DNA of 12,186 nt from an uncultured Alphaproteobacteria bacterium (GTDB taxonomy: Bacteria; Pseudomonadota; Alphaproteobacteria; RF32; CAG-239), in NCBI GenBank assembly GCA_934271715.1, contig CAKQRZ010000019.1, positions 1 to 12,186 on the forward strand. The letters are read 5' to 3'. Positions within the stretch are counted from its first letter, which is position 1, and each line of letters starts with the position of its first letter. A program made the translations under genes and the position numbers. The notes beneath the pieces were generated by a model, which saw only the letters and a list, made by a program, of their open reading frames with translations, was not told the DNA's origin and did not search any database. Of the stretch, positions 1-5,958 are shown one piece after another.

Positions 1-27
1 GCTTAAAAAATTCATACTCTTCAACAT
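1..27 (-). CDS. Start of a gene running off the left edge (product unknown)
   Basis: Only the first nine codons are inside the window, reading MLKSMNFLS on the minus strand. The start is supported by a textbook ribosome site, AGGAGG (34-39), six bases before the ATG at 25-27. No function can be assigned from nine residues. The gene diverges from the pilin gene on the right, and both share a 20-base upstream element (see the repeat at 44-219). The alternative is a chance ribosome-site match, but such an exact match at correct spacing in AT-rich DNA is unlikely. Confidence 0.55.
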
Positions 28-43
28 CTTATTCCTCCTATTA

Positions 44-219
44 TGTGTAAAAAAAACGACCGTTATTTTTACACACTCAAAACAAGACGCTGAAAATTCT
101 CAAAAAAACGCAAAAAACATCGCAAATATAAAAAGTTATTGCAAAATTCAGCAACCTCTGCTACACTCTTAAAAACAGCCTAAAAACTGTCCATTTTAAA
201 CGGTCGTTTTTTTTACACA
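44..219. repeat. 21-bp perfect inverted repeat between the divergent genes
   Basis: Bases 44-64 and 199-219 are exact reverse complements. Each arm reads ACGGTCG followed by eight T and ACAC when read toward the gene it precedes, so the minus-strand gene at 1-27 and the pilin gene both have the same element upstream in the same orientation. The left arm is also part of a smaller palindrome (TGTGTAAAAA at 44-53 with TTTTTACACA at 66-75). The arms could be binding sites of a shared regulator, ends of a small repeat, or T-rich leader elements. The 134 bases between them are AT-rich and non-coding. Confidence 0.7.
139..167 (+). promoter_or_regulatory. Candidate sigma-70 promoter, distal to the pilin gene
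   Basis: TTGCAA (139-144), a 17-base spacer and TACACT (162-167) each match four of six consensus bases. Transcription would start near 174 and run through the right arm of the inverted repeat. It is weaker than the promoter at 252-281. Confidence 0.3.
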
Positions 220-251
220 CTTCCGCCTCTTCCAACGCTTTGATTTTACGG

Positions 252-281
252 TTGACTTAGGGAGTGAGGCTGGTGTAGAAT
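252..281 (+). promoter_or_regulatory. Promoter for the pilin locus
   Basis: TTGACT (252-257), 18 bases, then TAGAAT (276-281); each box matches five of six consensus bases. The predicted start near 288 leaves about 30 bases of leader before the ATG at 319, which is preceded by a purine-rich ribosome site (AGAGGAAAG, 306-314). Confidence 0.55.
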
Positions 282-318
282 AAAAATGTAAAACAACTAA
301 AATATAGAGGAAAGAAAT

Positions 319-369
319 ATGAAAAATAAGCTAAGCAAAGGTCTCTCTCTCTCTCTCTGCAAATCCTGA
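319..369 (+). other. Short open frame through a CT microsatellite: out-of-frame start of the pilin gene, or leader peptide
   Basis: An ATG with a ribosome site (AGAGGA, 306-311) opens a 16-codon frame, MKNKLSKGLSLSLCKS, that stops at 367-369 just past the microsatellite. The frame that continues open from 359 to the pilin stop at 1510 is offset from this ATG. With eight CT units the distance from 319 to 359 is 40 bases; with nine it would be 42 and with six 36, both multiples of three. As sequenced, therefore, this ATG makes only a short peptide. One added or two lost CT units would join it to the pilin frame. A sequencing or assembly slip in the repeat would look identical. Confidence 0.55.
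343..358 (+). repeat. (CT)8 dinucleotide microsatellite
   Basis: Eight perfect CT units inside the beginning of a translated frame. Dinucleotide tracts of this kind are prone to slipped-strand mispairing; in known contingency loci, unit gain or loss toggles the reading frame. In frame, the tract encodes alternating Leu-Ser. Confidence 0.9.
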
Positions 370-487
370 ACATCTGATTAAAGGCGCTTTTTCTGCCGTT
401 CAGCACGTTTTTGCAGGGTTTCGCAGAAAAAATGACATATTCGGTAATAATACACTTAGAACAAAAATAACAGGTGGCACTAAGCTA

Positions 488-539
488 GCGCCTCTAGCAC
501 CAGTCATTCTAGGCCTCGTGCCTAGAATCTTGTTGCAGC
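488..539 (-). repeat. Palindromic element 1 (RPE/REP-like), minus orientation
   Basis: The stem is ATTCTAGGC (506-514), loop 515-519, GCCTAGAAT (520-528). Read on the minus strand, the 52 bases match element 3 (861-912) at 44 positions, so the two form a large inverted repeat around the cluster. Two of the eight differences are a compensated base pair in the stem. The element is translated through in the pilin frame without a stop. Confidence 0.8.
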
Positions 540-1510
540 GAGTCTCTAACCTAGTCAATAAATTAGCCTTATTATTGCATAAATATCGGTTGAGAGAAGA
601 TTCTTGGGATAAACCCAAGAATGACTGGTGCCGGGGACGCGGGTTCTCTCTGGTGGCAAGTAAACAAAGAAGCGTTGCCGCTGGCAACAAGGTCATGGAT
701 ACTCGTCTGCCGCAGCCTGCAGGGTGTGGCGACAAGTATGACGTTTCGGGTTTAGACTTAAAACACTTACTTAACACCTGTTGCCTGTCTTTAAAGTACA
801 CCTCACCCGACGCCAAGGCGTCGCCCTCTCCCGCACGGGGCGAGGGATTGCACCGCCCTTGGTGCAACAAGATACTAGGCACAGAGCCTAGTATGACTGG
901 TGGCAGAGGCGCAAATTCCTTTGGCCGCAGCATGATAGAAATGTTAGGAGTTCTGGCGATAATTGCTGTATTATCAGTTGCTGGGATTGCCGGTTATTCC
1001 AAAGCCATGGAGAAGTATAAATTAAATAAAGTGACGGAGCAATACTCCTACTTATTTCAAGGACTGATAGAACACGGCGACAGTTTAAGATTATCCGGTC
1101 CGGAAGATAAGTTTTTAACAAATATTGTCACTGCCTTAAATCTGATTCCGGCTTCATGGACGCTGGGGTCTAATAATCTTTATTTTCATGATGACTATGG
1201 AAATAACGTTGGTATTATAACCAGAAACAAAGAATTTGTATTTAATTTAGATTTTAGAAATGCTGAATTAAATACAAAAACTTGCGAGGCTTTTTTCCAA
1301 AATGTTTTTCAGCCGCTGCATACCTATATGAACCGAATACATTTTTATGATGCGAAAGGCGTTAATCAGCAATATATGTATTATGGCGATACAATGTGCA
1401 GTAACGGCGGACTATGCCTGCGAGATATGACGGTTTCAGATATTCACAAAGCCTGCAGATATTGCAGCATTAAAGAAGGAAGCAGCTGCTTTTTAGTCAT
1501 TTATTTTTGA
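518..1510 (+). CDS. Type IV pilin-like protein with a very long, repeat-derived N-terminal frame
   Basis: The mature part starts at the prepilin site G|RSMIEM (Gly codon 923-925, conserved Glu at +5), followed by a hydrophobic helix (LGVLAIIAVLSVAGIAGY) and a globular domain of roughly 165 residues. Five of its cysteines cluster near the C-terminus, suggesting disulfides. Such proteins are inserted in the inner membrane, cleaved by prepilin peptidase and assembled into a pilus or pseudopilus. The true start is uncertain. GTG 518 is merely the first start-type codon and lacks a ribosome site. ATG 893, inside a palindromic element, gives a normal 11-residue leader but a poor ribosome site. ATG 319 has the promoter and ribosome site, but is out of frame by one CT unit; in frame it would give a leader of about 203 residues. 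No assembly genes are in the window. Confidence 0.75.
   Translation: MPRILLQRVSNLVNKLALLLHKYRLREDSWDKPKNDWCRGRGFSLVASKQRSVAAGNKVMDTRLPQPAGCGDKYDVSGLDLKHLLNTCCLSLKYTSPDAKASPSPARGEGLHRPWCNKILGTEPSMTGGRGANSFGRSMIEMLGVLAIIAVLSVAGIAGYSKAMEKYKLNKVTEQYSYLFQGLIEHGDSLRLSGPEDKFLTNIVTALNLIPASWTLGSNNLYFHDDYGNNVGIITRNKEFVFNLDFRNAELNTKTCEAFFQNVFQPLHTYMNRIHFYDAKGVNQQYMYYGDTMCSNGGLCLRDMTVSDIHKACRYCSIKEGSSCFLVIYF
597..640 (+). repeat. Palindromic element 2, same family
   Basis: Stem ATTCTTGGG (600-608), loop ATAAA, CCCAAGAAT (614-622), followed by the family flank GACTGGTG. Compared with element 1, two stem positions differ and both are compensated on the other arm, so base pairing is kept while sequence changes. 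Read in the pilin frame without a stop. Confidence 0.8.
674..742 (+). repeat. Palindromic element 3b: divergent family member with a larger loop
   Basis: A small hairpin GTTGCC/GGCAAC (674-688) precedes an imperfect stem running ATACT-GTC-GCC (699-711) with GGC-GAC-AGTAT (728-739), containing one mismatch and one bulge around a 16-base loop. Its ends, GATACT and AGTATGAC, are those of element 3, and it is preceded by CAACAAG like elements 1 and 3. It is probably the same family with a different stem and loop. Confidence 0.6.
801..846 (+). repeat. GC-rich palindromic repeat of the widespread CCCTCTCCCG type
   Basis: Two adjoining hairpins: CGACGCC/GGCGTCG (808-823) and CCCTC/GAGGG (824-828, 842-846) with inner C/G runs. 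From memory, similar palindromes recur in intergenic DNA of many proteobacteria. It is a different repeat type from the other elements of the cluster, yet is also crossed by the pilin reading frame. Confidence 0.6.
848..912 (+). repeat. Palindromic element 3, plus orientation, adjoining the pilin
   Basis: A leading hairpin TTGCACC/GGTGCAA (848-867) is followed by stem ATACTAGGC (872-880), loop ACAGA, GCCTAGTAT (886-894). Bases 861-912 are the inverted partner of element 1 (44 of 52 identical). The flank ATGACTGGTGGCAGAGG supplies an in-frame ATG at 893, eleven codons before the prepilin cleavage site. Confidence 0.8.
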
Positions 1511-1524
1511 AATTAAACCGTAAA

Positions 1525-1566
1525 AAAAATCCCCGGCAGTTTTGAACTGCGAGGGATTTTTGTTTT
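1525..1566. terminator. Bidirectional rho-independent terminator
   Basis: AAAAATCCC (1525-1533) pairs with GGGATTTTT (1553-1561), and inside it GCAGTT (1536-1541) pairs with AACTGC (1545-1550) around loop TTG. T-rich tracts follow on both strands, so it can end both the pilin transcript (stop 1508-1510) and the convergent minus-strand gene (stop at 1569). Confidence 0.85.
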
Positions 1567-1568
1567 GA

Positions 1569-2753
1569 TTAAAGCGAAAAATTGTCATAACAAGCATAAA
1601 TATACCGGCTCAGCGAATCACGCTTCTGCAGATATCCTTTGCGCTCTTTAGACGGTTCCGGAGAAAGGTGTTCCAGCTTGTTAAGCACCTCCTGCAGTTC
1701 TTTTTTAGATTGCAGCAGCTGTTTAACGAATGCTCGCGTAAACGGCGTTATGTTAAAATCATCAACAAATTCCACCGTATACAAAAAGCCGCCGTGATTT
1801 ATTACAAAATCCGGATAGCGGCTGAACATATCATCCGGCGACCTGCGCTTAATATAGACGTTTGCATAAAAATTTTCATCCATATGCACGTCTATGAGGC
1901 ACATCTCCTGAGCGTCAACATAAACAGCCGTTTCTGCCAGAGCTTCATAGTCTTCATCTTCTATGATTTGCTGTCTTTCAAACTGCCAAAATCTGGAAAT
2001 CCGTGACAAATACTCATACACCCGCTGGAACAGACAGCCCTGCGGAACCATGTTGCGGCTCAAGCATATTTCGTCATCATAAAACGGCGAATAATAAGCA
2101 AATGACTGACAATCTATTTCATTGTCAGAAAGCTTGGTTTCAGCCGTTTGAGCGGAACTTAAGGCCTTAATAAGGTTTTCCACCCCGACTTTTTGCACAT
2201 ATTCATCTATAATCTCGCGGAAAGTAAATGAATCTATGCTGCCGTACAGACGCTGCTCGTAACGGCATTCCAAAGTCAGCAGAAAATTGCGCTTCAGCTT
2301 GCTTTCTTTGTTTGCCAAAGATGAAATAATCGCTTTGTGACGGGCATCCAAACTTTCAATCAGCTGTATGATAGCTTCAGTAGGTAGCAACAGCATCCAG
2401 CAATAGGCAATAATAACCGACTGCGCAGACAAGCTTTGGATAATGTTTATATTGCAGAGTCTTGATACGCAGTCTACAAAATCATATTGCCATGCTGCAG
2501 ATTTGAAAACACAAAAAGTATCAATTCCGATTTTCAAATCATCAAGATTTTCGTCAACATACTTAGCCAAAGCCCAGAGATTTTCATAATCATCCTCATT
2601 GTGGCACAGCTTAAAACAAATTGTCACATCATAGGACTTTTCGTTTAAGTCTGATTCCAACAAACCGTGATTGCGCAAAAACATCGTTAAAAAAATGTCT
2701 TGCCATAACAAACTTCTGGAAAGCAGAGTTTGCTTTAAAATGTCCTTGTTCAT
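1569..2753 (-). CDS. Hypothetical protein, 394 residues
   Basis: I do not recognise this protein. It has no signal peptide or convincing membrane segment, so it is probably cytoplasmic. It is rich in acidic residues, Leu and Cys. The N-terminal two thirds look mainly helical; residues around 310-335 read as alternating hydrophobic strands (YPDFVINHGGFLYTVEF); a charged, probably coiled helix follows near 345-385 (KKELQEVLNKLEHL). The ATG at 2751-2753 has no clear ribosome site, so the start is unsure; the next in-frame Met is residue 24. It follows lpxK on the same strand after 74 bases containing a weak terminator-like hairpin, and may be partly co-transcribed with the lipid A genes. Its link to their function is unknown. 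Confidence 0.75.
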   Translation of the reverse strand: MNKDILKQTLLSRSLLWQDIFLTMFLRNHGLLESDLNEKSYDVTICFKLCHNEDDYENLWALAKYVDENLDDLKIGIDTFCVFKSAAWQYDFVDCVSRLCNINIIQSLSAQSVIIAYCWMLLLPTEAIIQLIESLDARHKAIISSLANKESKLKRNFLLTLECRYEQRLYGSIDSFTFREIIDEYVQKVGVENLIKALSSAQTAETKLSDNEIDCQSFAYYSPFYDDEICLSRNMVPQGCLFQRVYEYLSRISRFWQFERQQIIEDEDYEALAETAVYVDAQEMCLIDVHMDENFYANVYIKRRSPDDMFSRYPDFVINHGGFLYTVEFVDDFNITPFTRAFVKQLLQSKKELQEVLNKLEHLSPEPSKERKGYLQKRDSLSRYIYACYDNFSL

Positions 2754-2765
2754 AATTATAAAGAA

Positions 2766-2808
2766 TTAAAAATGCAACAATAAAAATACTTCTCAGACTT
2801 TTATTGTT
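2766..2808 (-). terminator. Weak terminator-like hairpin after lpxK
   Basis: TTTTATTGTT (2799-2808) and AACAATAAAA (2776-2785) form a ten-pair, entirely AT-rich stem apart from one G-C pair, followed on the minus strand by a short T run. Its stability is doubtful; it may attenuate rather than end transcription into the 394-residue gene. Confidence 0.3.
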
Positions 2809-2827
2809 TCATAAAACACTTTTTTTG

Positions 2828-3793
2828 TCAAGTATCCGGGTTGATTTTTTTCTGAATAAACTGCACCAATTCTTCGGGATTATCCCAGACTACGGCAATT
2901 TCCAGCACCTGAATTTCCTTTTGCAGCAGATGCGGAATTTTGACATAATCCTTGCTGGTGGTATAAACAGCGGCATTCAGCGATTTAGCTTCGCTTATAA
3001 TATTTTCCAGCTCGCTGCGGCTATAAAAATGATGATCCGGAAAGTCTATAGTTTTAAGCACATTAAAGCCCTGCTGGCTAAGCGTGTGATAAAATTTCTG
3101 CGGGTGGCCGATACCGGCGAACGCCACAACATTCGGATTTTCAATATTGCAGGTCTGCACCGCTTCGGTGTGTCCGAAAAATACAGGCAATCCGCTTTTT
3201 GCGGCTAAATTATGCTTATCTTTGCCTAAAATAATTAAAGCGTCGGCGCGCTTAATGCCGTTGGCAAACGTTTCGCGCAGCGGACCGGCCGGAATAATTT
3301 TGCCGTTGCCGATACCGTAAGTTCCGTCAAAAACCAGAAAAGAAAGATTTTTGTATAAGGTCGGGTTTTGAAAGCCGTCGTCCATAACAACCACATCGGC
3401 GCCGTTTTTTATGGCTAATTCTGCTCCGGCGTATCTGTCGGCATTTACGACTACCGGAGCCTGCTGAGAAAGCAGCAGAGGTTCGTCGCCGACTTCGGCG
3501 GCAGAATGTTTTTTGTTATTGACAATCACATTTTGCAGCCGTCCGCCATAGCCGCGGGTTACAAAATAGGGATGATACAGCTCTATGCCCAAAAGCTTGG
3601 CGATAGAAATGGAAACCGGTGTTTTTCCGGTGCCTCCGGCGGTAATATTTCCAACGCAGATAACCGGAACTGCAGCCTTTTGCGGCTTAACCAGCTTTAA
3701 GCGAGCCTGTGTCAGCGAGCCGTACAGTAGGCCCACAGGATATAATAACTTGGAAATAAGAGAATTGGACTGCCAGTACTTAGGTGTTTTCAT
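2828..3793 (-). CDS. lpxK: Tetraacyldisaccharide 4'-kinase
   Basis: LpxK phosphorylates the 4' position of the lipid A disaccharide at the inner face of the inner membrane, completing the lipid IVA head group. Counting from the start chosen here (321 residues), the protein has an N-terminal membrane-associating stretch (LISKLLYPVGLLYG, 12-25), a Walker A loop GNITAGGTGKTP (48-59), RGYGG (80-84), GDEP (102-105), DDGFQ (138-142), PAGPLRE (168-174), FAGIGHP (225-231) and SKDYVK (280-285), all in family order. Length is usual for the family. A longer reading starts at 3832, but ATG 3791-3793 overlaps the end of waaA by 14 bases and begins with the expected sequence. It is the third gene of the acyltransferase - waaA - lpxK block, probably translationally coupled. 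Confidence 0.93.
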   Translation of the reverse strand: MKTPKYWQSNSLISKLLYPVGLLYGSLTQARLKLVKPQKAAVPVICVGNITAGGTGKTPVSISIAKLLGIELYHPYFVTRGYGGRLQNVIVNNKKHSAAEVGDEPLLLSQQAPVVVNADRYAGAELAIKNGADVVVMDDGFQNPTLYKNLSFLVFDGTYGIGNGKIIPAGPLRETFANGIKRADALIILGKDKHNLAAKSGLPVFFGHTEAVQTCNIENPNVVAFAGIGHPQKFYHTLSQQGFNVLKTIDFPDHHFYSRSELENIISEAKSLNAAVYTTSKDYVKIPHLLQKEIQVLEIAVVWDNPEELVQFIQKKINPDT

Positions 3794-5057
3794 TTTCCAT
3801 ATATCCTTGAATTTTTTCGGCGATGCCGTCAAGAACCTTGGCTTCGCTGGTTGCCCAGTTATAAGCCAGGCTGCGTTTAGCCTCCAGCAATTCTTTATTG
3901 CTCAAAAGCTGGTCTACCATATCTATCAAATCAACCGTTTCATCTACCTGAATAATGCCGTCGGCGCGTTTGGCGCGGTTCATGGCGTCGGTAAAATTGT
4001 GCATGTGCGGACCGACAATCACGGCATCCCGGCAGCGCGACGGTTCCATAAAGTTCTGTCCGCCGTGCGGAATCAGCGAACCGCCGATAAAGACAATCGG
4101 GCAAAGCTCATACCAAATTCCCATCTCGCCGATAGTGTCGGCAATATAAACTTCGGTTTCCGGCGTGATTTTTTCATTGGCCGAACGCAGCGCCGTTTTC
4201 AGCTGATACTTTTCCTTAAGAATATTTTGAATTTCTACGCCGCGGGTCGGATGGCGCGGAGCAATAATCGTCAGCAAGCCCTCATGTTTGGCGCTTAATT
4301 CTTTAAGATAGCGGCCGATTTTGGATTCTTCATCGCTGTGAGTGGAACTGACCAGCCAAACCGGACGGCTGCCGATTTCGTCTTGAATTTCTTTTTTCTT
4401 TTCTTCGTCTACGGGAATCGGCAGGCCTGCATATTTCAAATTGCCTAGGCACATGGCGTCTTTCGCTCCCAAAGCGCGCAGGCGGTAAGCGTCTTCTTCG
4501 GACTGCCCTAAACATGCAGTAAAGCAATCCAGAATTTCTTTAATGACAAAGTCAAACTGCTGCCAGCGTTTAAAAGATTTATTAGAAATACGCCCGTTTA
4601 TCAGAATCAGCGGAATATTGCGGCGTTTAATAGTAGAAAGCATGGCCGGCCAAAATTCAGATTCAAACCAAAGCGCAATAGTCGGCTGCCAATGGCGGAC
4701 AAAGCGGGCGGCAAATACCGGATTGTCTATCGGCAAATATTGGTGGAAAGCCCGTTCCGGCAAGCGCTTGGCCATAACTTCGGCCGATGTGGTGGTGCCG
4801 GTTGTAACCATAACATGCGCATCCGGATAAATTTCCAGCAGGCGGTTAATCAGAGGCAGCATAGAAATAGATTCGCCGACGGAAGCTCCGTGCAGCCATA
4901 TCAGACGTCCGTCGGGACGCGGTTTGGTCGGGCGTCCTACTCTTTCATTAAAACGCTTAACATCCTCTTTGCCCATTTTTTTGCGTTTTTCAATATAACG
5001 GCGGATAACCATCGGGTAAAGAGTGCGGACTAAGGTGTTATAAATTCCGATAAACAT
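3780..5057 (-). CDS. waaA: 3-deoxy-D-manno-octulosonic acid (Kdo) transferase
   Basis: WaaA transfers Kdo from CMP-Kdo to lipid IVA at the inner membrane, starting the LPS core. The 425-residue length is typical. An N-terminal membrane anchor is followed by the family N-terminal domain with GASVGES (57-63), whose Glu62 corresponds to the known catalytic base, then TTGTTTS (85-91), the FESEFWP stretch (131-137) and NGRIS (154-158). The C-terminal glycosyltransferase domain has APRHPTR (266-272), DTIGEMGIWY (307-316) and GGSLIPHGGQNFMEP (325-339). The ATG directly abuts the TAA of the upstream acyltransferase, and the ribosome site AAGGA lies within that gene's last codons. Whether it adds one or more Kdo residues cannot be told from sequence. 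Confidence 0.95.
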   Translation of the reverse strand: MFIGIYNTLVRTLYPMVIRRYIEKRKKMGKEDVKRFNERVGRPTKPRPDGRLIWLHGASVGESISMLPLINRLLEIYPDAHVMVTTGTTTSAEVMAKRLPERAFHQYLPIDNPVFAARFVRHWQPTIALWFESEFWPAMLSTIKRRNIPLILINGRISNKSFKRWQQFDFVIKEILDCFTACLGQSEEDAYRLRALGAKDAMCLGNLKYAGLPIPVDEEKKKEIQDEIGSRPVWLVSSTHSDEESKIGRYLKELSAKHEGLLTIIAPRHPTRGVEIQNILKEKYQLKTALRSANEKITPETEVYIADTIGEMGIWYELCPIVFIGGSLIPHGGQNFMEPSRCRDAVIVGPHMHNFTDAMNRAKRADGIIQVDETVDLIDMVDQLLSNKELLEAKRSLAYNWATSEAKVLDGIAEKIQGYMENENT

Positions 5058-5816
5058 TTATTTTCCTTTTGTTTGATTTTGTTCTGCCAGCATTTGCTTG
5101 CGGCTTTTTTTAGCAACCGTACCCTGCGGAATATACGGAATCCCCATTTCACGGTCAAGCTTCCATGTCAGTTCGTTAAGGGTTGTTTCAATCTGCAGGC
5201 GATATTTTCCCAATTCTTCTGCAGTTGCTTCGGCCGGAATAAAAAACGGTTCAGTAATACTGTACATTCCGCGCTGAAACGGCAGCGGCACCAGCATTCT
5301 GTCCCAGCTTTTTTCAATAACTTTAGAGTTGGCAATGCTGTAGGTTATGCCGATAATCGGCTTGCCGGATTTCTGAGCGTAAAACAGCGGACTCATAGTC
5401 AGCTTCATCCCCGGACCGCGCGGACCGTCCGGAATAATGGCGATACTGTTATTCTGCTGCAGGTTGCGCATCAGCTCCAACGCGGCTTCGCTGGAGTTTT
5501 TATTAGATGAGCCGCTGATGTTGCCGATACCGAATTTTTTTAGAATGTTGACAATCAGCCGACCGTCGCGGTGCGGAGAAACTAAGGCGTTCAAAGTGCG
5601 TGATTTATTCCAAAAATACGGCATTTCCAAAGTTCTGCCGTGCCAGCCGATAACAATCATGCTGCCGTATTTATCCAGCAGTTCATAGGTTTCTTTAACG
5701 CCGCTGACCTGCCAGCGCGTCGTCAGCCCGACAAACTTCAAATAAAAATAAGCCATATTCCCAATAATGGCTTCGCCTTTTTCAGATTTTAATAAATTTT
5801 TGAGCCAATCTTTCAT
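5058..5816 (-). CDS. Lysophospholipid/lipid A acyltransferase-like protein (DUF374 family)
   Basis: The protein has 252 residues. A hydrophobic N-terminal segment (AIIGNMAYFYLKFVGL, 16-31) suggests membrane association. Motifs fit the DUF374 branch of the acyltransferase superfamily: GWHGR (57-61), SPHRDG (80-85), which holds the catalytic-type His-x-x-x-x-Asp pattern in modified form (H82, D84), SGSSNKNSSEAAL (101-113) and IIPDGPRGPG (127-136). Members are usually found beside waaA and lpxK in Alphaproteobacteria, as here, and are presumed to act on lipid A or another envelope lipid; the exact acyl donor and acceptor are not known. This is the first gene of the block, reading directly into waaA. 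The start is the ATG at 5814-5816 with a weak purine-rich site (AAGAAA) upstream. Confidence 0.85.
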   Translation of the reverse strand: MKDWLKNLLKSEKGEAIIGNMAYFYLKFVGLTTRWQVSGVKETYELLDKYGSMIVIGWHGRTLEMPYFWNKSRTLNALVSPHRDGRLIVNILKKFGIGNISGSSNKNSSEAALELMRNLQQNNSIAIIPDGPRGPGMKLTMSPLFYAQKSGKPIIGITYSIANSKVIEKSWDRMLVPLPFQRGMYSITEPFFIPAEATAEELGKYRLQIETTLNELTWKLDREMGIPYIPQGTVAKKSRKQMLAEQNQTKGK

Positions 5817-5824
5817 TTTTCTTA

Positions 5825-5853
5825 ATTATATTCCGTTATTTGACTTTTCTGAA
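5825..5853 (-). promoter_or_regulatory. Candidate promoter for the lipid A block
   Basis: On the minus strand, TTCAGA (5848-5853), 17 bases, then TATAAT (5825-5830, perfect -10). The predicted start is only a few bases before the ATG at 5816, so the transcript would be nearly leaderless; a further-upstream promoter such as the extended -10 TGATATATT near 5855 may be the real one. Confidence 0.3.
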
Positions 5854-5926
5854 TATATCATACAGACTTTTTTCTTAAATACAATCTGAAAAACCAAAAT
5901 ATTAGGTGTTTTTTTACTCTTTTCTG

Positions 5927-5935
5927 TGCTTAAAT
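5927..5935 (+). promoter_or_regulatory. Candidate extended -10 element for the iron-sulfur flavoprotein gene
   Basis: TGC followed by TTAAAT (5927-5935) resembles an extended -10; no clear -35 box lies at the right distance. The start of transcription would be near 5942, close to the ribosome site AAAGGA (5947-5952), leaving a very short leader. Confidence 0.25.
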
Positions 5936-5958
5936 AGGCTCAACAGAAAGGATTGCAA

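Noticed and set aside
488..912. CRISPR-like array or transposon
   Set aside because: Copies are in both orientations, irregularly spaced and palindromic with variable stems; there is no transposase and no regular spacer length.
400..933. Long minus-strand open frame (177 codons) opposite the palindrome cluster
   Set aside because: It consists of the reverse reading of the repeats, has no ribosome site at its start, and contains peptide strings (PSPRAGEGD) that are the usual translation of a common intergenic palindrome. Palindromes tend to be open on both strands.
888..1121. Minus-strand open frame opposite the pilin N-terminus
   Set aside because: It lies wholly across the well-supported pilin helix and domain and has no recognisable features.
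3794..3832. Longer lpxK start with 13 extra residues
   Set aside because: The extension lies deep in the waaA coding end, whereas ATG 3793 gives the usual LpxK N-terminus and a normal 14-base operon overlap.
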